In this document: positions 26,577-40,178 of the stretch, piece by piece | Position numbering within the stretch: position 1 is the first letter of the stretch | How the letters are laid out: the number at the start of each line of letters is the position of its first letter | From: Hylemonella gracilis | GTDB lineage: Bacteria > Pseudomonadota > Gammaproteobacteria > Burkholderiales > Burkholderiaceae_C | Direction of reading: 5' to 3' | Assembly (NCBI RefSeq): GCF_004328645.1 | Contig: NZ_CP031395.1 | Span: 459,501-523,500, forward strand | Length of the DNA stretch: 64,000 bases | The notes under the pieces: generated by a model | What the model was told of the DNA's origin: nothing | Seen by the model: the letters and a program-made list of their open reading frames with translations, nothing else | The model's database searches: none | Position numbers and translations under genes: made by a program

Positions 26577-27582
26577 GGCTCGGTACCTTGGTTCGCAGGC
26601 CCGAAGCGTCCAACAGCCAGTCGCCCACGGCGCGGGGCATGTCCATCACATGGCCGGCCGGCCAGCGCCCGCAGGGGAACCCCACATGCCCACCCTGGGG
26701 CGGTTGCCAGAGCGTCACGAAGCGCCCGGCGTCCTGCGCGCGGGGCAGGCTGGACGCGGGCACGAAAGGGTCGTTGCGGGCGTTGAGCGCCAGCGCTGGC
26801 ACGCGGATGGCCGGCAGATGCGGCTTGGCCGAGGCACGATCCCAGTAGTCGTCGACATTGCGGAATCCGTGCAGGGGCGCGGTGAACACATCATCGAACT
26901 CGTACAGGGTACGCGCGCGGCCCAGCCGCTCACGGTCGAACAGACCTGGGTGCTGGTTCCATTTGGCCAGGGCCTTGGGTTTCATGGTCGAGAGGAACAT
27001 GCGCGTGTAGACCTGCCGGTTGAAACCCCGGCCTATGGCGTGCCCGCCTGCCGCCAGATCCAGGGGCGAACAGACTGCCGCCACGGCGTCCACCACCTGC
27101 GCGGCGGCCTCGCCCAATTCCCCCGCCCAGCGCAGCAAGGCATTGCCCCCCAGGGAAATGCCGACCGCGATCAGGCGCTGCCCGGGCGCGGCGAAGCGCG
27201 CGCGCAGACGTCGCAGGATCCAGTCGATTTCTTGCCAGTCCCCCGAGTGGTAGGCGCGAGGGGCGCAATTCAGTTCACCGCTGCAGCCGCGAAAGTGCGG
27301 CACGGCATAAGCCAGGCCTTGCGACCTTGCCCAACCGGCGTAGGCCTGGGCGTACTGGCTCTGAGTAGAGCCTTCCAGACCGTGGAAGAGCACCAGCAGG
27401 CCGGCCGGCGCATCACCCGTGTCCTGCAGCCAGTCCACATCGATGAAGTCGCCATCGGGCGTGTCCCACCGTTCACGGCGGAATCGAGGCGCGCGGCCTT
27501 CGACACGCTGGCCATAGAGCGCCGGCCAGATGGTCTGCAAATGGCCGCCAGGCAGCCAGAGAGGAGCACGGTAGTTCTGCAT
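26569..27582 (-). CDS. YheT family alpha/beta hydrolase
   Basis: The ATG at 27582 (MQNYRAPLWLPGGHLQTIWPAL) gives 337 residues; an upstream in-frame start has no family similarity. LPGGHLQT is the hallmark N-terminus of the YheT/EMB8 group. The fold shows LLVLFHGLEGST, the nucleophile elbow GISLGGNALLRW with serine, and a final histidine in GGHVGFPCG. The group includes carboxylesterase-like hydrolases whose physiological substrate is uncertain. It precedes the hypothetical gene at 25965 with an 8-base overlap. Confidence 0.92.
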   Translation of the reverse strand: MQNYRAPLWLPGGHLQTIWPALYGQRVEGRAPRFRRERWDTPDGDFIDVDWLQDTGDAPAGLLVLFHGLEGSTQSQYAQAYAGWARSQGLAYAVPHFRGCSGELNCAPRAYHSGDWQEIDWILRRLRARFAAPGQRLIAVGISLGGNALLRWAGELGEAAAQVVDAVAAVCSPLDLAAGGHAIGRGFNRQVYTRMFLSTMKPKALAKWNQHPGLFDRERLGRARTLYEFDDVFTAPLHGFRNVDDYWDRASAKPHLPAIRVPALALNARNDPFVPASSLPRAQDAGRFVTLWQPPQGGHVGFPCGRWPAGHVMDMPRAVGDWLLDASGLRTKVPSRG

Positions 27583-27643
27583 GGACCGCTGATTGTCCCT
27601 TGTTGACCCAAGCCCTGCCCTTGGGTTTGCGGGCGTGGGTCCA

Positions 27644-27678
27644 AAGCAAACAGCCCCGCGCATCGCTGCCGGGGCTGC
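27644..27678 (-). terminator. Terminator of the atp operon
   Basis: On the minus strand, CAGCCCCG-gcagcgatgcg-CGGGGCTG forms an eight-base-pair stem followed by TTTGCTTT, 24 bases after the atpC stop. It closes the ATP synthase operon. Confidence 0.8.
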
Positions 27679-27701
27679 TGACAAGACCGGATGGGCCGGA
27701 A

Positions 27702-28121
27702 TTACTTCTTGCGCAGGTACTTGCGCAAGGCCGCGATCTCGGCAGCCGCGATCGCCAGCTCGGACTGGGCCTTGGCCAGGTCCAGCTCGCTCTTCGCGTT
27801 CTTGATCGCCTCCTCGGCAGCCTGGCGCGCGGCGCCCGCCTTTTCCTCGTCCAGGTCCTTGCCGCGCACGGCGGTGTCGGACAGCACGGTCACGCAGTCA
27901 GGCTGCACTTCGAGGATGCCGCCCGCGACGAAGACGAACTCTTCCTTGCCGTCGGCCAGCTCGATGCGCACCGAACCGGGCTTGACGCGCGTGATCAGCG
28001 GGGTGTGACGCGGATAAATGCCGAGTTCACCCGCTTCGCCGGGCAGCGCGACGAATCGCGCCTCGCCCGAGAAGATGGACTCTTCGGCACTGACCACATC
28101 GACGTGAATAGTTGCTGCCAT
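27702..28121 (-). CDS. atpC: ATP synthase epsilon subunit
   Basis: The ATG at 28121 has GGAAAGGA in front and is preferred over the TTG two codons earlier; the protein has 139 residues. The N-terminal beta sandwich carries [18 protein letters not shown] and [14 protein letters not shown], and a C-terminal helical hairpin ([19 protein letters not shown]) completes the subunit. It caps the F1 central stalk and can inhibit ATP hydrolysis. It is the last gene of the atp operon, followed by a terminator. Confidence 0.97.
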   Translation of the reverse strand: MAATIHVDVVSAEESIFSGEARFVALPGEAGELGIYPRHTPLITRVKPGSVRIELADGKEEFVFVAGGILEVQPDCVTVLSDTAVRGKDLDEEKAGAARQAAEEAIKNAKSELDLAKAQSELAIAAAEIAALRKYLRKK

Positions 28122-28239
28122 GTTCAATCCTTTCCATCGTAAGCAAGCAGACGGGATGGCTGGTTAGGCGCCGCGCACAGCCGTACAAACAGTACGGCGA
28201 GCACGGCAACAACACCAGACGCCCGTGTGCGCCGCTTAC

Positions 28240-29691
<1,452 letters not shown>

Positions 29692-29694
29692 CTA

Positions 29695-30576
29695 TCAGAC
29701 GGCAGCGGCACCGGCCACGATTTCCGACAGTTCCTTGGTGATGCCAGCCTGCCGGGTCTTGTTGTAGACCAGCTTGAGCTCTTTGATCACGTTGCCGGCG
29801 TTGTCGGTCGCAGCCTTCATGGCCACCATGCGGGCGGACTGTTCGGACGCCATGTTCTCGGCCACGGCCTGGTAGACCAGCGCTTCAACATAGCGCAACA
29901 GCAGCTCATCGATGACGGCTTGCGGGTCAGGCTCGTAGAGGTAGTCCCAATCGTGCTGCGGCCCGGCCGCCTGCGTCTCGTCGCGCATCTGCTGAACGGA
30001 CAGCGGCAGCAGTTGCTGCACCACAGGCTCCTGCCGCATGGTGTTGATGAACTTGGTGTAGCAGAGGTACACCGCGTTCAGTTCGCCACGCGTGTACGCA
30101 TCGAGCAGTACCTTGACCGGACCGATCAGCTTGTCCAGATGCGGCGTGTCGCCGAGCTGGATGGACTGCGACACCACCTTGGCGCCGACGCGGTTCAGGA
30201 AACCCAGGCCCTTGTTGCCGATGGCCACCGCCCGCGTTTCGACGCCGGCAGACTGCAGTTCACGCAGTTTGCCGGTCACGGCGCGCAGCACGTTGGTGTT
30301 GAGACCGCCGCAGAGGCCTTTGTCGGTCGTCACCACGATCATGCCGGCGGCCTTGGCCTCTTCATGCGTCTGCATGAAGGGATGCACGTACTCCGGGTTG
30401 GCCCGGCCGAGGTTGGTGGCGATGTTGCGCACCTTCTCGGCGTAGGGACGGGCCGAAGCCATGCGCTGCTGTGCCTTGCGCATCTTGGACGCGGCCACCA
30501 TTTCCATGGCCTTGGTGATCTTCTTGGTGTTCTCCACCGATTTGATCTTGCCGCGTATTTCCTTGCCTGCTGCCAT
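29695..30576 (-). CDS. atpG: ATP synthase gamma subunit
   Basis: This 293-residue subunit begins [34 protein letters not shown], the conserved N-terminal helix of gamma (quoted as [20 protein letters not shown]). It ends in the matching C-terminal helix ([20 protein letters not shown]). These two helices form the rotating coiled coil inside the alpha3beta3 ring. The gene is in the standard order between atpA and atpD. Confidence 0.97.
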   Translation of the reverse strand: MAAGKEIRGKIKSVENTKKITKAMEMVAASKMRKAQQRMASARPYAEKVRNIATNLGRANPEYVHPFMQTHEEAKAAGMIVVTTDKGLCGGLNTNVLRAVTGKLRELQSAGVETRAVAIGNKGLGFLNRVGAKVVSQSIQLGDTPHLDKLIGPVKVLLDAYTRGELNAVYLCYTKFINTMRQEPVVQQLLPLSVQQMRDETQAAGPQHDWDYLYEPDPQAVIDELLLRYVEALVYQAVAENMASEQSARMVAMKAATDNAGNVIKELKLVYNKTRQAGITKELSEIVAGAAAV

Positions 30577-30605
30577 CGTGGGCTCCTAATCCTGTCGGGC
30601 CGGAA

Positions 30606-32159
<1,554 letters not shown>

Positions 32160-32201
32160 GACTCTTTCCTTCTTACTCGTTGAGGGGCGGCGCACCCGGC
32201 A

Positions 32202-32732
32202 TCAAGCCGTGAGCGCCACTTTCATTTGTTCCAGACGGGCTTTGACGGACGTGTCAAGCACCTCGTCACCCACCACCACGCGGATACCGCCGATCAGCTC
32301 GGGGTCCAGCGCCACCTTGACATTGAGCTTGCGGGCGAAGCGCTTTTCCAGCGTTGCCTTCACGCCCTCGAGCGCCGCGCCCTCAATCGGGAAGGCGCTG
32401 TAAACCTCGGCGTCCGACATGCCGCCCTGCGCGTTCTTGAGCACGCGAAACTGGGCGGCAATCTCGGGCAGGGCGCTCAGGCGGCCGTTGCCGATGACGG
32501 TGCGCAGGAAGTTCTTGGCAGCGTCGGACAGCGGCGTCTTGGCCACGCCGGCGATCAGATCGAACACCTGCGCCTCGGTCGCGCGCGGATTGCCGGCGAA
32601 CTGCTGAAGCTGGGCATTGGCCGCGATCGCGGCCAGTTCTTCAACCCAGCGGGACGCGCCTTCGAGGTCGCTCTTGACCGCAGCGAACAGCGCTTCGGCG
32701 TAGGGTCGGGCAATGGTGGCAAGTTCAGCCAT
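32202..32732 (-). CDS. atpH: ATP synthase delta subunit
   Basis: The ATG at 32732 gives 176 residues starting [19 protein letters not shown], the typical helical N-terminus; a GTG two codons earlier is possible. The C-terminal region reads [30 protein letters not shown], the conserved delta signature (quoted in part: [17 protein letters not shown]). Delta joins F1 to the peripheral b stalk. It lies between atpF and atpA. Confidence 0.96.
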   Translation of the reverse strand: MAELATIARPYAEALFAAVKSDLEGASRWVEELAAIAANAQLQQFAGNPRATEAQVFDLIAGVAKTPLSDAAKNFLRTVIGNGRLSALPEIAAQFRVLKNAQGGMSDAEVYSAFPIEGAALEGVKATLEKRFARKLNVKVALDPELIGGIRVVVGDEVLDTSVKARLEQMKVALTA

Positions 32733-32742
32733 GGTCACACCC

Positions 32743-33213
32743 TCACAGCTCAGTCTTCAGGCGACTCAGCAGATCCGCATGGACGCCAGCATTGACCTCC
32801 TTGCGAAGGATCTGCTCGGCACCCTTGACGGCCAGCGCGGCCACCTGCTCACGCAGGGCTTCGCGCGCGGCGATGGCCTGCTGCTCGGCCTCGGCCTTGG
32901 CGGCGGCGACGATCTTGTTGCCTTCCTCGCTGGCGCGGGCCTTGGCTTCCTCGATGATGTCGCGCGCGCGGCGCTCGGCATCGGCCAGGCGGGCAGCCGT
33001 TTCATTGCGAGAAGAAGCCAGCTCGGCCTCGACGCGTTTGTCGGCGGCGGCGAGATCGGCCTTGGCCTTGTCGGCGGCGGCGAGACCATCGGCAATCTTC
33101 TGGGCCCGCTCGTCAAGCGCCTTGGCGATGGGTGGCCACACGAATTTCATCGTGAACCAGACCAGGATCGCGAAGACGATTGCCTGCAGGATCAGGGTTG
33201 CATTGATATTCAC
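32743..33213 (-). CDS. atpF: ATP synthase subunit b
   Basis: This 156-residue protein starts at a GTG (33213) with [19 protein letters not shown], one membrane segment at the N-terminus. A long charged helix follows ([20 protein letters not shown]), which forms the peripheral stator stalk as a dimer. Length and layout match AtpF. It lies between atpE and atpH. Confidence 0.97.
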   Translation of the reverse strand: MNINATLILQAIVFAILVWFTMKFVWPPIAKALDERAQKIADGLAAADKAKADLAAADKRVEAELASSRNETAARLADAERRARDIIEEAKARASEEGNKIVAAAKAEAEQQAIAAREALREQVAALAVKGAEQILRKEVNAGVHADLLSRLKTEL

Positions 33214-33247
33214 GGCTTACTCCTTTCGGGCGTGAAAGGAACCGAGA

Positions 33248-34460
<1,213 letters not shown>

Positions 34461-34483
34461 AGATCAGACCACCAACTTTTAAT

Positions 34484-35056
34484 TCAAATCCCGCGTGACT
34501 CAGCCGCATTTCGGGACATGCGCCGCATCTCTAACCATGCGGCCACGCCATGCACTTTCATCGCCACCACCAACCCGCCCACCAGGGCCAGCCAGCTCAA
34601 ACCGGGGAACAACCAGGGCGCCGCGACCAGCATGGCCACTGTCAGCGCGAGCTTGGTCAGCTCCCAAATGAAAAATCTCAGCAAAGTGACGCCCGCCGCT
34701 GCGGCATGATTGGCCACCGGCCGCGACATCACCCGCGCCAACAAGGCCGCGGGCAACACAACCGCCCCGGCGCCATACAGCACGGACCCCGCACTGGACA
34801 GCATTCCGCCTGAGGAGCCACCCCAGCCGCTCACCAGCCCGACCAGCCCCGTCAATCCCGCGACGAGCACACCCACCACAGCCTGCCAAGCGACTATGCG
34901 CCACGGCGACGCCGCCGGATACCGCTGACGCCACAGGCGCGCCTCCTCGGCGCTCAAGGGCTGGGGTTCGACCTCCTCGGCCTCGTCCCAGGAACCCTGA
35001 CTTCCCTGACGTTCGCCTTCGTTTTTGGCGTGGTTTGTCAACTTTTGCAAAGCCAC
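34484..35056 (-). CDS. atpI: ATP synthase subunit I
   Basis: The frame is open from a GTG at 35056 (190 residues); no ATG lies upstream of residue about 85. The sequence PLSAEEARLWRQRYPAASPWRIVAWQAVVG is the usual entry of betaproteobacterial AtpI (quoted here as SAEEARLWRQRYPAASPWR). Four hydrophobic segments follow, as expected for this c-ring assembly helper. The exact start is uncertain: the only -10-like box (35059-35064) lies just upstream, which would leave almost no leader for the GTG. Another frame over the same bases is a shadow. Confidence 0.85.
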   Translation of the reverse strand: MALQKLTNHAKNEGERQGSQGSWDEAEEVEPQPLSAEEARLWRQRYPAASPWRIVAWQAVVGVLVAGLTGLVGLVSGWGGSSGGMLSSAGSVLYGAGAVVLPAALLARVMSRPVANHAAAAGVTLLRFFIWELTKLALTVAMLVAAPWLFPGLSWLALVGGLVVAMKVHGVAAWLEMRRMSRNAAESRGI

Positions 35057-35058
35057 GC

Positions 35059-35087
35059 ATTATAGGTTCAAAAATTTGTCCACCCAG
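35059..35087 (-). promoter_or_regulatory. Candidate promoter of the atp operon
   Basis: TATAAT on the minus strand (35064-35059), with a weak CTGGGT -35 box 17 bases upstream, lies directly before the proposed atpI GTG. If used, transcription would begin at about 35052, inside the first codons. It may therefore be a coincidence or signal a leaderless or different atpI start. Confidence 0.25.
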
Positions 35088-35217
35088 GGTAATCCCAAGC
35101 GGCTCACCGGGGCTTCCGCGCGCGGATCGCGCCACCCCAATGGTGTCAATCCATTGGTATATGACGTTCCGACCCCATTTGCGCTGCACGATGATCTGTT
35201 CTGCGACACTGCCCCCC

Positions 35218-35508
35218 ATGACCAGCCAGCCCGACACCCCCGCCTCACGCGCCGACAGCCTGATTGAATATCCCAGCGCCTTCCCCATCAAAGTCATGGG
35301 CGCGCGGGTGGACGGTTTTGTCCATGCCGTCACCCATCTGGCCCTCGAGTTCGACCCCAGTTTCGACGCCTCGACCATCGAGCTGCGCGAAAGCAAGGGG
35401 GGCAACTACCTGGGGGTGACCATCACGGTCACGGCCACCAGCCGCGAGCAACTCGACAACCTGTACCGCGCACTGACCTCGCACCCCATGGTCAAGGTCG
35501 TGCTCTGA
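35218..35508 (+). CDS. ybeD: YbeD/DUF493 family protein
   Basis: The ATG at 35218 gives 96 residues ending in SHPMVKVVL, the typical C-terminus of the YbeD family ([19 protein letters not shown] in the middle). The longer upstream frame has no family sequence. YbeD is a small ACT-like regulator that is very often next to lipB, as here: it lies 13 bases upstream of lipB and is probably cotranscribed with lipB and lipA. It is divergent from atpI. Confidence 0.92.
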   Translation: MTSQPDTPASRADSLIEYPSAFPIKVMGARVDGFVHAVTHLALEFDPSFDASTIELRESKGGNYLGVTITVTATSREQLDNLYRALTSHPMVKVVL

Positions 35509-35521
35509 GTCGGCGACCGTG

Positions 35522-36208
35522 ATGGAAATCAGCGTGCTGGGCCGCGTGGACTACCTGCCTACCTACCAGGCCATGCAGGACTACACGTCACAACGCGGCC
35601 CCGACACACCGGACGCGTTGTGGCTGTGCGAGCACCCTTCCGTGTTCACGCAGGGGCTGGCGGGCAAAGCCGACCACCTGCTCGTTCCCGGCGATATCCC
35701 CGTGGTGCAAACCAACCGTGGCGGGCAGGTGACCTACCACGGACCGGGGCAGGTCATGGCCTACCCGCTGATCGATCTGCGCCGGGCGGGGTATTTCGTC
35801 AAGGAATACGTGTATCGGCTGGAGGAAGCCATCCTCCGCACCCTGGCGCATTACGGCGTCACAGGCCACCGCGTGGCCGGCGCCCCCGGCATCTATGTGC
35901 GGCTGGACGACCCCTACGGCCATGCGCCTCTTGCGCAGCGCCCGCAAAAAGGCCATATCAGTGACAAAGCGCCCGACTTCACGGGCCTGGGAAAAATCGC
36001 TGCGCTGGGCGTGAAAGTGAGCCACCACTGCACTTACCATGGCCTGGCGTTGAACGTGACCATGGACCTGGAACCCTACAACCGTATCAACCCCTGCGGC
36101 TACCCCGGGCTGCCCACGGTCGACCTTTCTACAATGGGCGTCTCCGTCGACTGGAACGACGTGGCCCAGGTGCTGGGCGACAAATTGCGCGCCCATCTCC
36201 AACCCTGA
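35522..36208 (+). CDS. lipB: Lipoyl(octanoyl) transferase
   Basis: The ATG at 35522 (a GTG directly before is also possible) gives about 228 residues. It contains the LipB acyl-transfer motifs [43 protein letters not shown] (quoted as [18 protein letters not shown]) and the final CGYPGL. The catalytic cysteine is C199 or nearby in NPCGYPGL, paired with the lysine in GVKV. LipB moves octanoate from ACP to the lipoyl domains before LipA inserts sulfur. It is followed by lipA after seven bases. Confidence 0.95.
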   Translation: MEISVLGRVDYLPTYQAMQDYTSQRGPDTPDALWLCEHPSVFTQGLAGKADHLLVPGDIPVVQTNRGGQVTYHGPGQVMAYPLIDLRRAGYFVKEYVYRLEEAILRTLAHYGVTGHRVAGAPGIYVRLDDPYGHAPLAQRPQKGHISDKAPDFTGLGKIAALGVKVSHHCTYHGLALNVTMDLEPYNRINPCGYPGLPTVDLSTMGVSVDWNDVAQVLGDKLRAHLQP

Positions 36209-36215
36209 ACACACG

Positions 36216-37226
36216 ATGAACAGCCCCACCCCCGCCTCCCAGGTCGTGCGCACGGCGCAAGGTGTCGATGCCTACGATGCATCGGCCAAGCAGAAGGCCG
36301 CGGCCAAGCTGTCGCGCATTCCCGTCAAGGTCGAAGCTGGCGAAATCCTCAAGAAGCCGGAATGGATCCGCGTCAAGGCCGGATCGCCGACCACGCGCTT
36401 CTACGAAATCAAGGACATCCTGCGCGAACACAAGCTGCACACCGTCTGCGAGGAAGCCTCCTGCCCCAACATCGGCGAATGCTTTGGCAAGGGCACGGCC
36501 ACCTTCATGATCATGGGTGACAAGTGCACGCGACGTTGCCCCTTCTGCGACGTGGGCCATGGCCGGCCCGACCCACTGGACGCGGACGAACCGCTCAACC
36601 TCGCCAAGACCATCGCCGCGCTCAAGCTCAAGTACGTGGTCATCACCAGCGTGGACCGTGACGACCTGCGCGACGGTGGCGCGGGCCATTTCGTCGACTG
36701 CATCCGCCAGACCCGCGCCTTGTCGCCGCTGACGCAGATCGAGGTGCTGGTGCCCGACTTCCGCGGCCGTGACGACCGCGCGCTCGAAATCCTGAAAGCC
36801 GCACCGCCCGACGTGATGAACCACAACCTGGAAACCGTGCCGCGCCTCTACAAACAGGCCCGCCCCGGCAGCGACTACCAGTTCAGCCTGAACCTGCTCA
36901 AAAAATTCAAGGCCCTGCACCCCAACGTGCCGACCAAGAGCGGCATCATGGTGGGCCTGGGCGAGACGGACGAGGAAATCCTGGACGTGATGCGCGACAT
37001 GCGCGCGCACGACATCGACATGCTGACCATCGGCCAGTACCTCGCGCCGAGCAACAGCCATCTGCCAGTGAAGCGTTATGTACATCCGGACACCTTCAAG
37101 ATGTTCGAGGACAAGGCCTACAAGATGGGCTTCTCCCACGCCGCTGTGGGCGCGATGGTGCGCAGCTCCTACCACGCCGATCAGCAGGCGCACGCTGCGG
37201 GCGTAGGTGTGAGCGATCAGAATTAA
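36216..37226 (+). CDS. lipA: Lipoyl synthase
   Basis: This 336-residue radical SAM enzyme has the auxiliary cluster motif [13 protein letters not shown] and the radical SAM motif [13 protein letters not shown]. It keeps [14 protein letters not shown] downstream. It inserts two sulfurs into octanoyl-lipoyl domains of 2-oxo acid dehydrogenases. The stop at 37226 marks the last clearly native gene before the inserted transposon; the end of the protein ([11 protein letters not shown]) looks normal or nearly so. Confidence 0.95.
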   Translation: MNSPTPASQVVRTAQGVDAYDASAKQKAAAKLSRIPVKVEAGEILKKPEWIRVKAGSPTTRFYEIKDILREHKLHTVCEEASCPNIGECFGKGTATFMIMGDKCTRRCPFCDVGHGRPDPLDADEPLNLAKTIAALKLKYVVITSVDRDDLRDGGAGHFVDCIRQTRALSPLTQIEVLVPDFRGRDDRALEILKAAPPDVMNHNLETVPRLYKQARPGSDYQFSLNLLKKFKALHPNVPTKSGIMVGLGETDEEILDVMRDMRAHDIDMLTIGQYLAPSNSHLPVKRYVHPDTFKMFEDKAYKMGFSHAAVGAMVRSSYHADQQAHAAGVGVSDQN

Positions 37227-37228
37227 AA

Positions 37229-37259
37229 GCGAAAATTTAAAATTAAGCGCGAAAATTTA
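37229..37259 (+). repeat. Two 11-base direct repeats, candidate left-end transposase sites
   Basis: GCGAAAATTTA occurs at 37229-37239 and 37249-37259, exactly 20 bases apart, directly after lipA. Spacing of about 20 bases is reasonable for TnsB-type binding sites. A related but diverged sequence occurs inverted near the right end: the complement strand reads GCGAATTTCGTTTCATT from 57410. The match is partial. Confidence 0.45.
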
Positions 37260-37276
37260 GTTTGCATCCGTTGTGA

Positions 37277-38914
37277 GTGGTGACGCTGAACCTCAATAGC
37301 GACAACAACTTACCTCGGATTTTGGCTTTCCCGAAAGGCCAAGATTTATGGCGGATAGATTGGTTCGGGGACATCGCCTTCCCCGACCGGTCTCAGCGGA
37401 GAAAGCAGCCCTCCGTCTTTCTTAACCTCTCCAAGCTCTCCCAATCTCGCTTCCAATTCGGTCCGACGGGTACCCTCCCGAGCAATACGGTCGCCTTGGC
37501 TCAGCGCCAACGGCGTGTCTGGGTGTCAGTTGGGACACTCCCACTGCTGCGAATCGGCGACATCTGGCGCGACGGACAGCCACACAGCCAACCTGACTAC
37601 GAGCTCGAGGAGTTCAAGAACCTCCAGATCACCTCCTCGACCGTTTCACTGGTCAAGGCCGGACTCAACCTGAACGAACAGGGCTTCCTGTTGCCAGTCT
37701 CCGAGCACCCCTGGCACATGCAGTGCACGCAGTCCTACTGCGTCGTGGTTGCCTTGCCAGATGGACGCCGACTCGTCATCCCGTGCATGGAATTGATCCG
37801 CTTCTACTTCGGCTCGTCCAGCGGTTTGGTCTCGAGACTGTTCTCACCGCCCCTTCAGCGCGAGAGCCTCTACAGCAGAGCCGAACATGACCTGGCAGCG
37901 GGGCACATCGTCCTACACCTTGCTGAAAGACTGTCCGGTGCGTCTGCCGCCGACATCGCCCGCATTCACCTGGACTCGCGTGCATGGCGAGCTGCAGCAC
38001 TGGTTGGAACCTCTCTCCTCAGGGCATCGACGTCACAACAGGCGATTTATCCGCAGGCAGTCTTCCCGTTTGAAGGAGAGACAGATCTGCAGGCGTCTGG
38101 GCAGTGGCTGTCATTCGGTGATCAGCCACGCGCAAGCTTCCTGGTCTACAGCCTGCGCTCGTGCTCTCACCCGTTCCCGTTTCAATCACTGCAGTACGAG
38201 GTCCCGCTGCGCCATGGCGCACCCGATGCCACGAACTCCGGATCAAAACCCAAGCCTGCATCCGCTCCTGAGGGAAAAGATCAATCACTCATCGAACGCG
38301 ATGCGTCCAATCGACTTACACCAAAGACTCGACGGTTCCAGGGTGACCAGCGCTTCCCGGATCTGATCCCAAAATCGATCTGGCGACGCGCATCCATTTC
38401 GCCGGAAGAATTCATTCAGTCGCGCAAGCGCTACTTGGCCAAGCAGGCCATAGCTGCGGCCGCGGTTGGGGATCCTGGCTCCGAGCAGCGGATTCGGTCA
38501 GTCGAATTTGCTACGGCGATTCAGTCTGCCGGCCCAGATCTGATGAGTGCACCAGAGTTTCTGCGGCCTGTGCTTCTCAATTTACTTCAAGCCACAGATG
38601 CCAAGATCGAGCTACTGACCTGCAGCGATCACGATGGCTGGACGATACCGATCCCACTGGTGGTAGACGAAGACGGGGAAATCGATCAGAGACTGTTTAC
38701 GCCAGACGCAGATTCCAGAACGCGCTTGAGACGTGTCGCGGCATTTGAAATTCGGAGGCATGACCAGTTGGAGCGTCTGATCGCCATTGAAGATGGCCTC
38801 GCCCATCAGGCAGTTGCCTCCAATACATCAGCACCCTTGCCGGAAATATTGCGCAGAGCGGCAATGGACTACTGCGCTCTCAGAGTCGAGCAAGTAGGGG
38901 AAGCCGATTCCTAA
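37277..38914 (+). CDS. Large hypothetical protein at the left end, possible distant TnsE-like protein
   Basis: This 545-residue protein starts at tandem GTG codons (37277/37280). No known motif is certain. Regions of note are DLWRIDWFGDIAFPDRSQ near the N-terminus, RRLVIPCMELIRFYFGSSSG around residue 170, a central VFPFEGETDLQASGQW and CSHPFPFQSLQYEV stretch, and a charged Arg-rich C-terminus. The order (WRI..W, an I-P-x-x-E-L-x-R helix, a central beta domain, a C-terminal DNA-binding-like part) and length recall Tn7 TnsE (about 538 residues). This is a resemblance from memory, not a tested homology. It reads inward from the left end, unlike Tn7 tnsE. Confidence 0.55.
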   Translation: MVTLNLNSDNNLPRILAFPKGQDLWRIDWFGDIAFPDRSQRRKQPSVFLNLSKLSQSRFQFGPTGTLPSNTVALAQRQRRVWVSVGTLPLLRIGDIWRDGQPHSQPDYELEEFKNLQITSSTVSLVKAGLNLNEQGFLLPVSEHPWHMQCTQSYCVVVALPDGRRLVIPCMELIRFYFGSSSGLVSRLFSPPLQRESLYSRAEHDLAAGHIVLHLAERLSGASAADIARIHLDSRAWRAAALVGTSLLRASTSQQAIYPQAVFPFEGETDLQASGQWLSFGDQPRASFLVYSLRSCSHPFPFQSLQYEVPLRHGAPDATNSGSKPKPASAPEGKDQSLIERDASNRLTPKTRRFQGDQRFPDLIPKSIWRRASISPEEFIQSRKRYLAKQAIAAAAVGDPGSEQRIRSVEFATAIQSAGPDLMSAPEFLRPVLLNLLQATDAKIELLTCSDHDGWTIPIPLVVDEDGEIDQRLFTPDADSRTRLRRVAAFEIRRHDQLERLIAIEDGLAHQAVASNTSAPLPEILRRAAMDYCALRVEQVGEADS

Positions 38915-38946
38915 CGGGTAGACCGCATTCAGGTACGACGTCGGCT

Positions 38947-40011
38947 CTAGCCAGCAGCGAGCTTCTTCAGCTTTGCCACTCGTGCCGCTACTCCCACCTT
39001 CGGGTTAACCGCCAGCGCCATCTCGTAAGCACTGATTGCTTCCGCGCCACGGCCCAGCAACTCCAGAATCTCACCCTTCGTGCGCAGCCCTGTAGCCAGC
39101 GAGTCCACGCGCGAACGCTCCACCTCTTTCAGAGCCACTTCCAGCGGAGCTAGCAACTCTTCCGCAAGCGTGCGGTTCGTCGGGTCTGCCTTCAACTCTT
39201 CTTTCGCGCCAAAGATACGCATCTCAGGCGATCCAGTAAAGAGTCGTGCTTTGCGGAATTCCGTATGGTCCAGAAAGTCCCCGGACGGGGAGTAGTTGAA
39301 TCGACCAGTGCCCTCGTGAATCACTGAGAGTTTTTCCAGAACCCCATCGTCACCGACCGCGAACGAGTACTCGTCAGCCCACCCAGTTTGGGGTTGCTTC
39401 GAGAAGAGCGCTTCCCCGCCCTGCAAATCGAATAGTTCCAGCAGGTTCCCGTCACCGTTTGGGGCATTGGCCGTCTGGATGACCACATAGCGACCACACT
39501 TAGAGATTGCCAGATTGAACACATTGGCTGAGTAGCTTCGGCTGAGCAATTTTTTGTGGGCAGTGTCGAACGCGAGCACTTCAGAGCACAGTCGGTTACC
39601 GAAATGTGCGTCGCATACAACGAACGCTCCAGTGTCTGAGACGGCGGATGCCATCGGTCGGTATAGGTCTGAGATTCGGAGAACGACCTGATCAGCCTGG
39701 TAGTCAAGCAAGACAACCGAACCATCTCGATGGTCCTGCCGCGAGTTCATGCCCGGCAGACGGTCGGTGCTCCCCACAACCCAGCGTTTATTGGGTGACT
39801 GCGACGCACGACCAATGAAGTTCAACGAATCGATCAACAGTACGCGGTCCAAAAGCTTCGAGTCACGCGCGCCTGACGCTCGGCCTTCTGGCTTGGAAGC
39901 CTCGCGGTGCGCTCGACCAGGAGAAGTGAGCGGCGCGCTCGGCTTGGCAGGCTCACCGTCTGGCGCTGAATCCTCCCCGAATAGTTTCGACCACAAAACC
40001 TTCAAAGACAT
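38947..40011 (-). CDS. Beta-propeller-like protein with a C-terminal TPR helix pair
   Basis: This 354-residue protein has a low-complexity N-terminal region (residues 10-50, Pro/Ser/Ala/Lys rich). It is followed by repeated beta-strand blocks such as GSVVLLDYQADQVVLRISDL, SYSANVFNLAISKCGRYVVI and GNLLELFDLQGGEALF, typical of WD40-like or six-bladed propellers. The last 60 residues form helices with a TPR feature (GAEAISAYEMALAVNPKVG). No signal peptide is seen. It is convergent with the 545-residue gene. Its role is unknown; propellers in defence islands often serve as recognition scaffolds. Confidence 0.7.
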   Translation of the reverse strand: MSLKVLWSKLFGEDSAPDGEPAKPSAPLTSPGRAHREASKPEGRASGARDSKLLDRVLLIDSLNFIGRASQSPNKRWVVGSTDRLPGMNSRQDHRDGSVVLLDYQADQVVLRISDLYRPMASAVSDTGAFVVCDAHFGNRLCSEVLAFDTAHKKLLSRSYSANVFNLAISKCGRYVVIQTANAPNGDGNLLELFDLQGGEALFSKQPQTGWADEYSFAVGDDGVLEKLSVIHEGTGRFNYSPSGDFLDHTEFRKARLFTGSPEMRIFGAKEELKADPTNRTLAEELLAPLEVALKEVERSRVDSLATGLRTKGEILELLGRGAEAISAYEMALAVNPKVGVAARVAKLKKLAAG

Positions 40012-40178
40012 AAAGCCTCCCGGTGCAGTTCTTCACTGTCGGAGTATGGCTGAGCGAACGACAGGAAGACGACCAATAGTCACTGTTCAAGCGTAGGACG
40101 CGACGGGCAAAATTCGCTGCACAACTACCCTCCAACACTCAAGATCCGTTCCAGACTAATCCTTGCCAAAGGCAGCTT

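Noticed and set aside
34500..35405. 301-codon frame overlapping atpI
   Set aside because: It is another frame of the atpI and ybeD-leader region without domain features.
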